From Tardiphaga sp. (GTDB taxonomy: Bacteria > Pseudomonadota > Alphaproteobacteria > Rhizobiales > Xanthobacteraceae): a stretch of DNA of 5,625 nt. The position numbers were made by a program, and so were the translations under genes. The stretch lies in assembly GCA_014377915.1 (NCBI GenBank), contig JACMOT010000571.1, positions 1 to 5,625 on the forward strand, written 5' to 3'. Of the stretch, positions 1-5,189 are shown piece after piece; the stretch's first letter is position 1; each line of letters opens with the position of its first letter. The notes below the pieces were generated by a model. The model ran no database searches and was not told where the DNA came from. It saw only the letters and a list, made by a program, of their open reading frames with translations.

Positions 1-6
1 GGCACT

Positions 7-141
7 TGTCCCGGACGCAGCGCAATGCGCCTCCGCAGGAGGCGTCATGAGCTGCAGAGCCGGGACCGCCAAAAACGTCGTTGCCTGATAAGGTCCCGGC
101 TCTGCGGAGCGGCATAAGAATGCCGCACCGCGTCCGGGACA
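7..141. repeat. Nested palindromic intergenic repeat, clover-like
   Basis: Two perfect inverted-repeat pairs are nested. The outer arms are TGTCCCGGACGC (7-18) and its complement (130-141). The inner arms are GCAGAGCCGGGACC (54-67) and its complement (92-105). Smaller hairpins sit between them: CCTCC/GGAGG around 31-42 and GCGGCAT/ATGCCGC (109-115 with 120-126, loop AAGA). Folded together they give a multi-armed structure. From memory, palindromes with GTCCCGGACGC outer arms and GAGCCGGGACC inner arms are common between genes in Bradyrhizobium and relatives. The family assignment is therefore recollection; the pairing is visible in the sequence. No open reading frame of note lies inside it. 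Confidence 0.8.
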
Positions 142-280
142 CGAGTCCGATCTTTCATATCTCAGGATCAGCCAAAAGACCGGTCCCAAACTCGCAATGA
201 CGGCTGTGAGATCCCTACTTCCCTACTGGCGTAACCATCCCATCGCGCCTACATTGGGGTCGCGAAGCTGTGTCGCGCGT

Positions 281-428
281 CAGAAGCCATAATATCCCCG
301 GGGCCTTATCGATCCTCACGGGAACTGTCCCTGGCCGGGTCCGTGGATCCGGTCATATGGTGCCCACCTACTCTCGTAGGTGCTCCGGGATCGAGTGCTT
401 CAACGGCCATCGCGGCTTCGCACTTTTT
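281..428 (+). ncRNA. ssrS: 6S RNA (regulator of housekeeping RNA polymerase)
   Basis: 6S RNA mimics an open promoter and sequesters the sigma70-type holoenzyme. The expected architecture is visible. The closing stem pairs GGCC (302-305) with GGCC (405-408) and CGATCC (310-315) with GGATCG (388-393). A large bubble follows, then an apical stem GGCCGGGTCC (333-342) with GGATCCGGTC (345-354). The bubble's 3' side carries a perfect hairpin, CACCTAC-TCTC-GTAGGTG (365-382), and its 5' side a small GGGA-ACTG-TCCC hairpin (320-331). GAAGCC (283-288) can extend the closing stem with GGCTTC (414-419). The primary sequence resembles alphaproteobacterial 6S RNAs as I remember them, and the nearby fau gene fits the usual ssrS-fau linkage. 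The 3' end is set by the T tract. The 5' end is uncertain, between about 268 and 300; a weak -10-like TAATAT at 290-295 would favour a start near 300. Confidence 0.82.
394..428 (+). terminator. Terminator-like hairpin at the 6S RNA 3' end
   Basis: AGTGC (394-398) can pair with GCACT (420-424), and GCC (406-408) with GGC (414-416) inside it. TTTTT (424-428) follows. This alternative fold competes with the 3' strand of the 6S closing stem, so it may act only during transcription. It stands between ssrS and the parD start, only 14 bases before the ATG, so any read-through would carry 6S transcripts into the toxin-antitoxin and fau genes. Confidence 0.55.
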
Positions 429-442
429 GATCAGAGGTCTCG

Positions 443-703
443 ATGAGACATGTTGAGGTATTGCTGCCCGAGGCGTTGAGCGACTTTGTCGAGACCAACG
501 TTGCGAGCGGCCAATATGCCTCCGCCAGCGATGTCATAGGCGATGCTCTGCGCCTGCTCGAAGCACAGCAGTCCGATGCCGCCAAGCTAGAATGGCTTCA
601 GGAAGCTGTGCGTGTCGGCCTCGAAAGCGGCGATGCGGGCGAGGTTGATATTGAAGACGTCATCGCCGAGGCGAAAGCCCGACGTGCCGCTCCAGGACGG
701 TAA
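443..703 (+). CDS. parD: ParD-like type II antitoxin
   Basis: This 86-residue protein should neutralise the ParE-like toxin encoded next and repress its own operon by binding DNA as a ribbon-helix-helix dimer. The N terminus fits that fold: a short strand (about residues 3-9, HVEVLLP), then two helices covering roughly 10-42, with the SGQYASASDVIGDALRLLE pattern typical of ParD/CC2985-family antitoxins. The acidic and charged C-terminal half (about 47-86) is the part that usually wraps the toxin. The ATG at 443 has an AGAGG ribosome site (433-437) five bases upstream. The stop TAA shares its last A with the parE ATG (TAATG), a typical coupled arrangement. The leader starts right after the ssrS T tract, so its promoter or operator would have to lie inside ssrS, or the operon depends on read-through. 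The symbol denotes the family; the exact subfamily is inferred. Confidence 0.85.
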   Translation: MRHVEVLLPEALSDFVETNVASGQYASASDVIGDALRLLEAQQSDAAKLEWLQEAVRVGLESGDAGEVDIEDVIAEAKARRAAPGR

Positions 704-1008
704 TGCGGGTCCGGCTGACGCGACTGGCGCGCAGCGACCTTCTCGCTATTTCGGATTACCTTACGCAACCGAGTGAAGCAGGTGCCGACTCCGTGCTTCG
801 CCGGATCGCACAACGCTATCAACAGCTTTCGCTGTTTCCAAATCGCGGCACTCCCCGATCCGATATTCTCGCCGGCGTGCGGATGCTGGTCGTCGAGCGA
901 TGGCTTGTACTTTATATGGTGGGACCTGATGTCGTGGTTATTCTCCGTATCGTTGATGGTTCGCGCGACCTGTCACGGCTTTCCGTGCCCAATGACGATC
1001 TACTATGA
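703..1008 (+). CDS. parE: ParE/RelE-superfamily toxin
   Basis: This 101-residue protein is the probable toxin partner of the antitoxin just upstream. Family features are an N-terminal strand and helix (RLTRLARSDLLAISDYL, about residues 4-20), a central LxxFPxxGxxR segment (about 44-52), and a C-terminal beta sheet containing GVRMLVVERWLVLY and ending in ILRIVDGSRDL. This is the usual ParE layout. Characterised ParE toxins poison DNA gyrase; whether this one does is inferred. An AGGA site (694-697) sits five bases before the ATG at 703. The toxin frame ends at 1006-1008 and overlaps the fau start by four bases (ATGA), so toxin and folate enzyme are probably translated from one mRNA. There is no frameshift or internal stop, so the pair looks intact. 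Confidence 0.83.
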   Translation: MRVRLTRLARSDLLAISDYLTQPSEAGADSVLRRIAQRYQQLSLFPNRGTPRSDILAGVRMLVVERWLVLYMVGPDVVVILRIVDGSRDLSRLSVPNDDLL

Positions 1009-1592
1009 GCGATAACGGGGCCGGTTCCCTAAAAGCCGAACTCCGTATCGCCGCCTTGTCACGTCGCGGTGCGCTGTCCGGCGACGAGCGCCGCGCCGCC
1101 GCGCGGGCCATCGCCGCGCGGGCCTTCCCGCTTGCCGTTACGCCGGGAATCATCGTCGCCGGCTATTCGCCGATCCGCGGCGAGATCGATCCGGTGCCGC
1201 TGATGCAGGCACTGGCGGCGCAAGGCGCGCGGCTGGCGCTACCGGCGATCGTGGCGCGGGATGCGCCGCTGCTGTTTCGCGCCTGGGAGCACGGCAGCAC
1301 GCTGCTCGCGGGAGCGATGGGCATCCTGGAGCCGCCGCCGGACGCGCCGCGACTGATCCCGGATATCGTGCTGGTGCCGCTGGCCGCTTTCGACCGCGCC
1401 GGCCACCGCATCGGCTACGGTGCTGGCCATTACGACCGCACCTTCGAGCAATTGCGGGCCATCCAGCCCTTTACCGCCGTCGGCATCGCCTTCGACGTGC
1501 AGGAAATCGCGAGGATTCCGGCGCGGCCGCACGACGTGGCGCTGGATTATGTGCTAACGGACACCCGGATGATTGATTTCCGGAGCATTTGA
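1005..1592 (+). CDS. fau: 5-formyltetrahydrofolate cyclo-ligase
   Basis: This cytoplasmic enzyme (EC 6.3.3.2, also called ygfA or MTHFS) uses ATP to convert 5-formyltetrahydrofolate to 5,10-methenyltetrahydrofolate, returning a stored folate to one-carbon metabolism. The 195 residues match the family's usual length. Visible motifs are the basic N-terminal helix with K10, R14 and R20/R21, the GYSPIRGEID segment (53-62), GILEPP (106-111), and the signature VPLAAFDRAGHRIGYGAGHYDR (about 124-145) that forms the nucleotide and folate site. The ATG at 1005 overlaps the parE stop as ATGA, and I see no good ribosome site before it, so translation probably depends on re-initiation after parE. The phosphoesterase gene starts one base after its stop. 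In many proteobacteria fau sits directly behind ssrS; here the toxin-antitoxin pair intervenes. Confidence 0.93.
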   Translation: MSDNGAGSLKAELRIAALSRRGALSGDERRAAARAIAARAFPLAVTPGIIVAGYSPIRGEIDPVPLMQALAAQGARLALPAIVARDAPLLFRAWEHGSTLLAGAMGILEPPPDAPRLIPDIVLVPLAAFDRAGHRIGYGAGHYDRTFEQLRAIQPFTAVGIAFDVQEIARIPARPHDVALDYVLTDTRMIDFRSI

Positions 1593-1593
1593 T

Positions 1594-2418
1594 TTGCGCA
1601 TTCTGTTTATCGGCGACGTGGTCGGCAAGACCGGCCGCAACGCCATCGCCGACCATTTGCCCGGCTGCGTGCGCGACTGGAAGCTCGATCTGGTGATCGT
1701 CAACGGCGAGAACGCCGCCGGCGGCTTCGGCATCACCGAGACGATCTACAATGATTTCATTGATGCCGGCGCCGACGCGGTGACGCTCGGCAACCACGCC
1801 TGGAATCAGAAGGAGGCGCTGGTATTCATCGAACGCGCGCCGCGGCTGATCCGGCCGCTGAATTTTCCGCGCCACACGCCCGGCCGCGGCGCCGCCATGA
1901 TCGATACCAAGAACGGCGCCCGCGCTTTGGTCATCAACGCCATGGGCCGCGTCTTCATGGAGCCGCTCAACGACCCGTTCAGCGCCATCGGCAAGGAGAT
2001 CGATGCCTGTCCGCTGGTCGAGGCGGTCGATGCCATCGTGATCGATTTTCACGGCGAGGCTACCAGCGAGAAGCAGGGCATGGGCTATTTCTGCGACGGC
2101 CGCGTCAGCCTGGTGGTGGGCACCCACACCCATGTGCCGACCGCCGATCACCAGATCCTGGCCGGCGGCACCGCCTACATGACCGACGCCGGCATGACCG
2201 GCGATTATGATTCCGTGATCGGCATGCAGAAGGAAGAGCCGGTGCGGCGCTTCACCACCGGCATTCCGTCCGGCCGCTTCGAGCCGGCCTATGGCCCGGC
2301 GACCATGAGCGGCGTCGCGGTGGAAACCGACGACAGGACCGGCCTGGCCCTGAAGATCGCCCCGGTGCGGTTGGGTGGCCGGCTGTCGCAGACGGTGCCG
2401 GAGTTCTGGGTGAACTAA
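1594..2418 (+). CDS. YmdB-family (TIGR00282) metallophosphoesterase
   Basis: This 274-residue protein is a dinuclear-metal phosphoesterase of the YmdB type. Bacillus subtilis YmdB hydrolyses 2',3'-cyclic nucleotides and affects sporulation and biofilm choice; the substrate here is unknown. The metal-site residues are in order: D8 (GDVVG), E39 and N40 (NGEN), N67 and H68 (GNHAW), H153 (DFHGEATSEK), H178 and H180 (GTHTHVP). I chose the TTG at 1594 because GGAG (1582-1585) lies eight bases upstream, the protein then begins MRILFIGDVVG as family members do, and E39 takes the same number as in B. subtilis YmdB. A TTG at 1573 would add seven unsupported residues and overlap fau. It follows fau after one base, implying co-transcription. 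A diverged relic of its C terminus lies at 5498-5590. Confidence 0.93.
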   Translation: MRILFIGDVVGKTGRNAIADHLPGCVRDWKLDLVIVNGENAAGGFGITETIYNDFIDAGADAVTLGNHAWNQKEALVFIERAPRLIRPLNFPRHTPGRGAAMIDTKNGARALVINAMGRVFMEPLNDPFSAIGKEIDACPLVEAVDAIVIDFHGEATSEKQGMGYFCDGRVSLVVGTHTHVPTADHQILAGGTAYMTDAGMTGDYDSVIGMQKEEPVRRFTTGIPSGRFEPAYGPATMSGVAVETDDRTGLALKIAPVRLGGRLSQTVPEFWVN

Positions 2419-2420
2419 GC

Positions 2421-2432
2421 TGTCCCGGACGC
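2421..2432. repeat. Isolated arm of the palindromic repeat
   Basis: TGTCCCGGACGC occurs two bases after the phosphoesterase stop and is identical to the outer arm at 7-18. No matching second arm or inner GAGCCGGGACC arm is seen in the following 120 bases. It is therefore a single arm, probably the remainder of a truncated repeat unit, placed exactly where the downstream gene block begins. Confidence 0.6.
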
Positions 2433-2509
2433 GTTCTCGCGAATCGATTGAAGGTTTCCCCGAAAAGCCGCGGTCCCGATCGAGGGAAATCCGTGCACCG
2501 GCCGTACTC

Positions 2510-2547
2510 CCCCTGTCTGGCGGCGCGTCGCGCCGTGGTACTAGGGG
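2510..2547 (+). promoter_or_regulatory. Leader hairpin that can mask the porin ribosome site
   Basis: CCCCT (2510-2514) can pair with AGGGG (2543-2547), which is the Shine-Dalgarno sequence of the outer membrane protein gene. Inside this is a compact GC hairpin: CGGCGC (2521-2526) with GCGCCG (2530-2535) and loop GTC. The fold would hide the ribosome site and could tune translation. The pairing is visible; a regulatory role is inference. No convincing promoter was found in 2433-2509. Confidence 0.35.
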
Positions 2548-2553
2548 TTGAGG

Positions 2554-3270
2554 ATGAAGAAAGCGATCGGTTTGGCTTGCCTGCTCGGCCTGTCCGGTAT
2601 CGGCAAGGGGTTGGCGGCGGATCTCAGGGGGGCGGCTCCCGTAGCGCAGCGGCAGTTGGTTGTCCCGCAACTGCCGAGCTGGGCCGGGCTTTATGTCGGC
2701 GTCCAGGCCGGCCATCAGTCGGGCGGCGGCGACATCAATGTTCCTGCGACCGGCGAATTTCATGCCGTGGATCCAAAGTCGTTCATCGGCGGCGTCATGG
2801 CCGGCTACGCCATGCAACGGGGCCGCGTGGTCGGGGGTCTCGAAGGCGACATCAATGTGCTCGGCGGCAGTGCGCTTGTGGATACCGGCTTGGCGCCCGA
2901 TCCCGCGGTGACCCAGCTGCGGACTAAAATGAGCTGGAATGGCCATTTGCGGGGCCGGCTCGGCTACAGCTTCGATCAGGCGATGATCTTTATGGCCGGC
3001 GGTCTGGCGCTGGCGGGAGTCGAGAACAAGGCGATCGACAATGCGGCGGGCGTGACCGCGATCTGGAACGACACGCGCGCGGGCTGGACACTGGGTGGCG
3101 GCGTCGATTACCGCATCGTCCCCGCGATGACCGTCCGGCTCGAATATCTCTACGACAATTACGGCACCACGACGCTTGCGGCGCAGACCGTCGGCAATGT
3201 CGCTTTCGCCGAACGCGCGCACACGCTCGATACCCACACGCTTCGCGCCGGCGTCAACTGGCGTTTCTGA
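2554..3270 (+). CDS. Omp25/Omp31-like outer membrane beta-barrel protein
   Basis: This 238-residue protein has a signal peptide (KK near the N terminus, hydrophobic stretch, probable cleavage at GLA-A near residue 21). The mature part fits an eight-stranded barrel of the OmpA-like/Omp25-Omp31 porin family common in Rhizobiales. Support includes the WAGLYVGVQAG first strand (43-53), the FIGGVMAGYAMQ strand (77-88), EGDINVLG, the LRGRLGYSF strand (132-140), GWTLGGGVDYRI (178-188), VRLEYLYDNYG (194-204), and the terminal LRAGVNWRF ending in the phenylalanine that BAM recognises. The ATG at 2554 has AGGGG (2543-2547) six bases upstream; a TTG at 2548 would overlap that region and is rejected. The likely role is structural or permeability-related in the outer membrane. 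It is the first gene after the phosphoesterase and lies 33 bases before a small secreted protein gene. Confidence 0.88.
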   Translation: MKKAIGLACLLGLSGIGKGLAADLRGAAPVAQRQLVVPQLPSWAGLYVGVQAGHQSGGGDINVPATGEFHAVDPKSFIGGVMAGYAMQRGRVVGGLEGDINVLGGSALVDTGLAPDPAVTQLRTKMSWNGHLRGRLGYSFDQAMIFMAGGLALAGVENKAIDNAAGVTAIWNDTRAGWTLGGGVDYRIVPAMTVRLEYLYDNYGTTTLAAQTVGNVAFAERAHTLDTHTLRAGVNWRF

Positions 3271-3303
3271 ACGCAATCACCACAGCGAAGAAAGGCTATC
3301 ACC

Positions 3304-3600
3304 ATGCGAAAATTTCTGATTCTGGCCGCGCTGCTCGTCGCCGCGCCCATCGCTAACGCGGCACCGCTGATGGTGCCGGATGCGCTGCGCCCCGCCATAG
3401 CGGCTGTCGCGAACGTAGAAACGGTGGCCTGCGTTCGTTACGGTTGGCGCGGCGCCGGCGTCTATCCCGGCTGTTACCGGGGACCGCGCTATGCGATGGC
3501 GGCGCCGTATTACGTTGCGCCGCGCGTCCATGTCGCTCCACCCGTCTATGTGCCGCCGGCGCGGCAATGCTGGTACGCGGGCGCGTGGCGGCTGTGTTGA
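3304..3600 (+). CDS. Small secreted Tyr/Pro-rich protein, four cysteines
   Basis: This is a 98-residue protein of unknown function. It has a clear signal peptide (MRKFLILAALLVAAPIANA, cleavage after residue 19). The mature part is rich in Tyr, Pro, Ala, Arg and Val, with repeated short patterns such as APYYVAPRVHVAPPVYVPPA (67-86). Cysteines at 43, 57, 89 and 98 (the last residue) could form two disulfides in the periplasm. Similar short secreted Tyr/Trp/Cys proteins are frequent and usually uncharacterised in Bradyrhizobium-type genomes. The ATG at 3304 has AAAGG (3291-3295) eight bases upstream. It sits 33 bases after the porin gene and 73 bases before the sigma factor start, so it could be co-transcribed with either. 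An envelope role is likely; nothing more specific can be read. Confidence 0.72.
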   Translation: MRKFLILAALLVAAPIANAAPLMVPDALRPAIAAVANVETVACVRYGWRGAGVYPGCYRGPRYAMAAPYYVAPRVHVAPPVYVPPARQCWYAGAWRLC

Positions 3601-3673
3601 TATCAGATCAATGGCGTCGGGTGCCCAGCGCGTGCGCCCGGTGCCGCCGCGCGGTGAAGCAGGGGCGCAGGCG

Positions 3674-4231
3674 ATGGTGGACGAAACGGACGAAGCCCTG
3701 ATGCTGGCAGTCGCCGCGCGCCAGCAGCAGGCGTTCCGCATCCTGATGGGCCGCCACATGCCGCGCGCCCTCAGAGTCGCCCAGCGCGTCGTCCGCAATG
3801 CCGCCGAGGCCGACGAGATCGGACAGGAGGCATTTTTGCGGATCTGGACCCGCGCGGCGTCGTTCGATCCAGCAGTGGCGCGATTCACCACCTGGCTCTA
3901 CCGGATCGTGCTCAATCTTGCCTTTGATCGCGTTCGCAGGCCGGCCTTCGCGCCGATCGAAGACGCCGGCGATGTCCGGGACGACAGACCCGAGCCGGTG
4001 GAGCGGCTGATCGCGGACCAGGAGCGGCGGATGCTGGAGCAGGCGATGGCGCAATTGTCGGACCGGCAGCGTGGCGCCATCGCGCTGTTTCACATGGAGG
4101 GGCTGAGCGGCGAGGAGTCTGCCGCGGCCATGAATATCAGCGCCAAGGCGTTCGAGTCGCTGCTGGCGCGGGCGCGCATCGCGCTGCGGGACAACGTCAA
4201 GAAACTTCAGGATGACAGGAGGTACGCATGA
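3674..4231 (+). CDS. ECF (sigma70 group 4) RNA polymerase sigma factor
   Basis: This 185-residue protein has the two conserved ECF sigma domains and no others. Region 2 spans about residues 7-90, with DEIGQEAFLRIW (47-58) for core binding and FTTWLYRIVLNLAFDRVRR (71-89) for -10 recognition. An acidic linker (93-115) follows. Region 4 spans about 120-178, with LSDRQRGAIALFHMEGLSGEE and the helix-turn-helix up to LLARARIALRDN for -35 contact. The ATG at 3674 has AGGGG (3661-3665) eight bases upstream and gives normal ECF length. Earlier starts at 3491 and 3611 add basic, unstructured residues, lack a ribosome site, and the first runs across the preceding gene. The stop overlaps the next gene's start (ATGA). 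It should direct a small envelope-stress regulon, probably held inactive by the anti-sigma protein encoded next; the promoter motif could not be identified. Confidence 0.9.
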   Translation: MVDETDEALMLAVAARQQQAFRILMGRHMPRALRVAQRVVRNAAEADEIGQEAFLRIWTRAASFDPAVARFTTWLYRIVLNLAFDRVRRPAFAPIEDAGDVRDDRPEPVERLIADQERRMLEQAMAQLSDRQRGAIALFHMEGLSGEESAAAMNISAKAFESLLARARIALRDNVKKLQDDRRYA

Positions 4232-4647
4232 CACGCGATCAATTCCAACAACTGGCCGATACATGGGGCGGCGACATCGATCGCTGGCCGGCGGCGGTGC
4301 GGACCGCCGCGCGCGGGATCGCAGCGACAGCGGATGGCGCAGCGATTCTGCGGGAACAGCGCGGTCTCGACAGGCTGTTTGCAACCGCGCCCGAGGTCGG
4401 CAGCGCGCGCGCGGGGCGAGCGGGCCTCGCCGTGCTTCAGCGCATCGCGCAGGCGCAGGCCGCGCCGCCCTGGTATCGCCGGGTGCTGCGGCCGGTCTCG
4501 ATGATTCCCGCCACCAGCCTGGCCTGTTCGGCGCTGCTCGGTATCTGGCTGGCGGGCGCGCTGCCCTATGATCACTCTGACGAGGCCATATCGGTGGTCA
4601 GCATGCTGCTGGATAGTTCCGTCATGTCGCCCTGGGGTGTGCAATGA
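4228..4647 (+). CDS. Probable single-pass anti-sigma factor
   Basis: This 139-residue protein should bind and hold the ECF sigma factor at the inner membrane. The cytoplasmic N-terminal part (1-90) carries FQQLADTWGGDIDRWPAAVR (6-25), a pattern I associate with uncharacterised proteins encoded after alphaproteobacterial ECF genes, followed by alanine-rich helices up to about 78. One membrane helix is predicted at about 92-112 (IPATSLACSALLGIWLAGAL), leaving a periplasmic tail of about 27 residues. No zinc-binding HXXXCXXC motif is present, so it is not a ZAS-type anti-sigma. It has a strong AGGAGG (4217-4222) five bases before the ATG and overlaps the sigma stop (4228-4231) and the sensor start (4644-4647), indicating fixed stoichiometry. 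The function comes from position and topology rather than from a named domain. Confidence 0.7.
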   Translation: MTRDQFQQLADTWGGDIDRWPAAVRTAARGIAATADGAAILREQRGLDRLFATAPEVGSARAGRAGLAVLQRIAQAQAAPPWYRRVLRPVSMIPATSLACSALLGIWLAGALPYDHSDEAISVVSMLLDSSVMSPWGVQ

Positions 4648-5087
4648 AATTCTGGCCGTCTCCGCCAAACCGCCTGCGCTGGGCGCTGCTGGCATCGCTC
4701 TGCTTGAATCTCGCGCTTGCGACCTATGTTTCCGCACAATGGTTCCAGCCGGCGTGGTCGTCGGCCAATGCCGGAATGCCGCTGCGAATGGTCGAGCGCA
4801 TCGCCTCGCGGCTGCCGAAGGAAGATGCCGATATCCTGTGGCGGATCTATCGCGACAAGCAGCCCGACGTCCTGCCACTGCAGGCGGAGTACATTCGAGC
4901 GCTGCGCGAGACCATGCAACTGACCGGGCAGACCGACCTCGACAGGCCGGCGCTGCGCGCCGCGATCCGCGCTGCGCGCGACAAACGCATCAAGATCGGT
5001 GATGCGGTGATCGATACCTTCATCGACATGCTGGAGCAGATTTCTCCGAAAGGACGGCGCCAGCTCGTCGGCGGGTTTCTCCGTTGA
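4644..5087 (+). CDS. Membrane-anchored periplasmic sensor, CnrX/Metal_resist-like
   Basis: This 147-residue protein has an N-terminal membrane anchor (about 12-30, WALLASLCLNLALATYVSA) and a helical periplasmic domain (about 46-147). The spacing of RIASRLPKEDADILWRIYRD (52-71), a second long helix LQAEYIRALRETMQ (79-92), DRPALRAAIRAARDKR (100-115) and a last helix to about 143 resembles the four-helix heavy-metal-sensor fold of CnrX and the CpxP/Spy group (PF13801-like). Third in the overlapping sigma/anti-sigma/sensor set, it probably controls anti-sigma activity from the periplasm. The protein contains no histidine at all, whereas CnrX binds Ni/Co through histidines, and its only cysteine is in the anchor. 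A classical metal-sensing site is therefore absent. It may sense misfolded protein, another ligand or envelope state. Confidence 0.75.
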   Translation: MKFWPSPPNRLRWALLASLCLNLALATYVSAQWFQPAWSSANAGMPLRMVERIASRLPKEDADILWRIYRDKQPDVLPLQAEYIRALRETMQLTGQTDLDRPALRAAIRAARDKRIKIGDAVIDTFIDMLEQISPKGRRQLVGGFLR

Positions 5088-5093
5088 GAAGAA

Positions 5094-5128
5094 GCGCCAG
5101 CGTCGCGAGGGATCTCCGTGACTGGCGC
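5094..5128 (+). terminator. Hairpin just after the sigma module
   Basis: GCGCCAG (5094-5100) and CTGGCGC (5122-5128) form a perfect seven-pair stem with a 21-base loop, beginning seven bases after the sensor stop. No T tract follows, so it would be a weak intrinsic terminator, an RNA-stabilising end, or a processing site separating the sigma operon from the cysteine-rich protein gene. Confidence 0.35.
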
Positions 5129-5189
5129 GTATCAGATATATCGGCCGGGATGGTCCGGGCCAGAATGATATCAGGCAAACGGAGCCAAC

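Noticed and set aside
142..280. Search for a promoter or a further gene between the palindrome and 6S RNA
   Set aside because: No open frame with coding character and no clear -35/-10 pair. A TACATT at 250-255 and a TAATAT at 290-295 are only weak -10 candidates, so no promoter is annotated.
2448..2927. A + strand open frame overlapping the porin start
   Set aside because: Arg/Gly/Cys-rich translation with no motif. The porin frame in the same place has a signal peptide, barrel strands and a ribosome site.
1471..3276. A 601-codon open frame on the reverse strand across the fau end, phosphoesterase and porin genes
   Set aside because: It is antisense to two genes with complete family motifs. 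Its translation is Arg/His/Gly/Ala-rich with no recognisable domain, as expected for a frame shadow in GC-rich DNA.
3491..3673. Longer starts for the ECF sigma factor (3491 or 3611)
   Set aside because: They add up to 61 basic residues without homology to sigma region 2 and lack ribosome sites. The 3491 start also overlaps the small secreted protein gene by 110 bases.
3608..4384. Reverse-strand 258-codon frame across the sigma gene
   Set aside because: Shadow of the sigma factor and anti-sigma genes; composition dominated by Arg, His, Pro and Ala.
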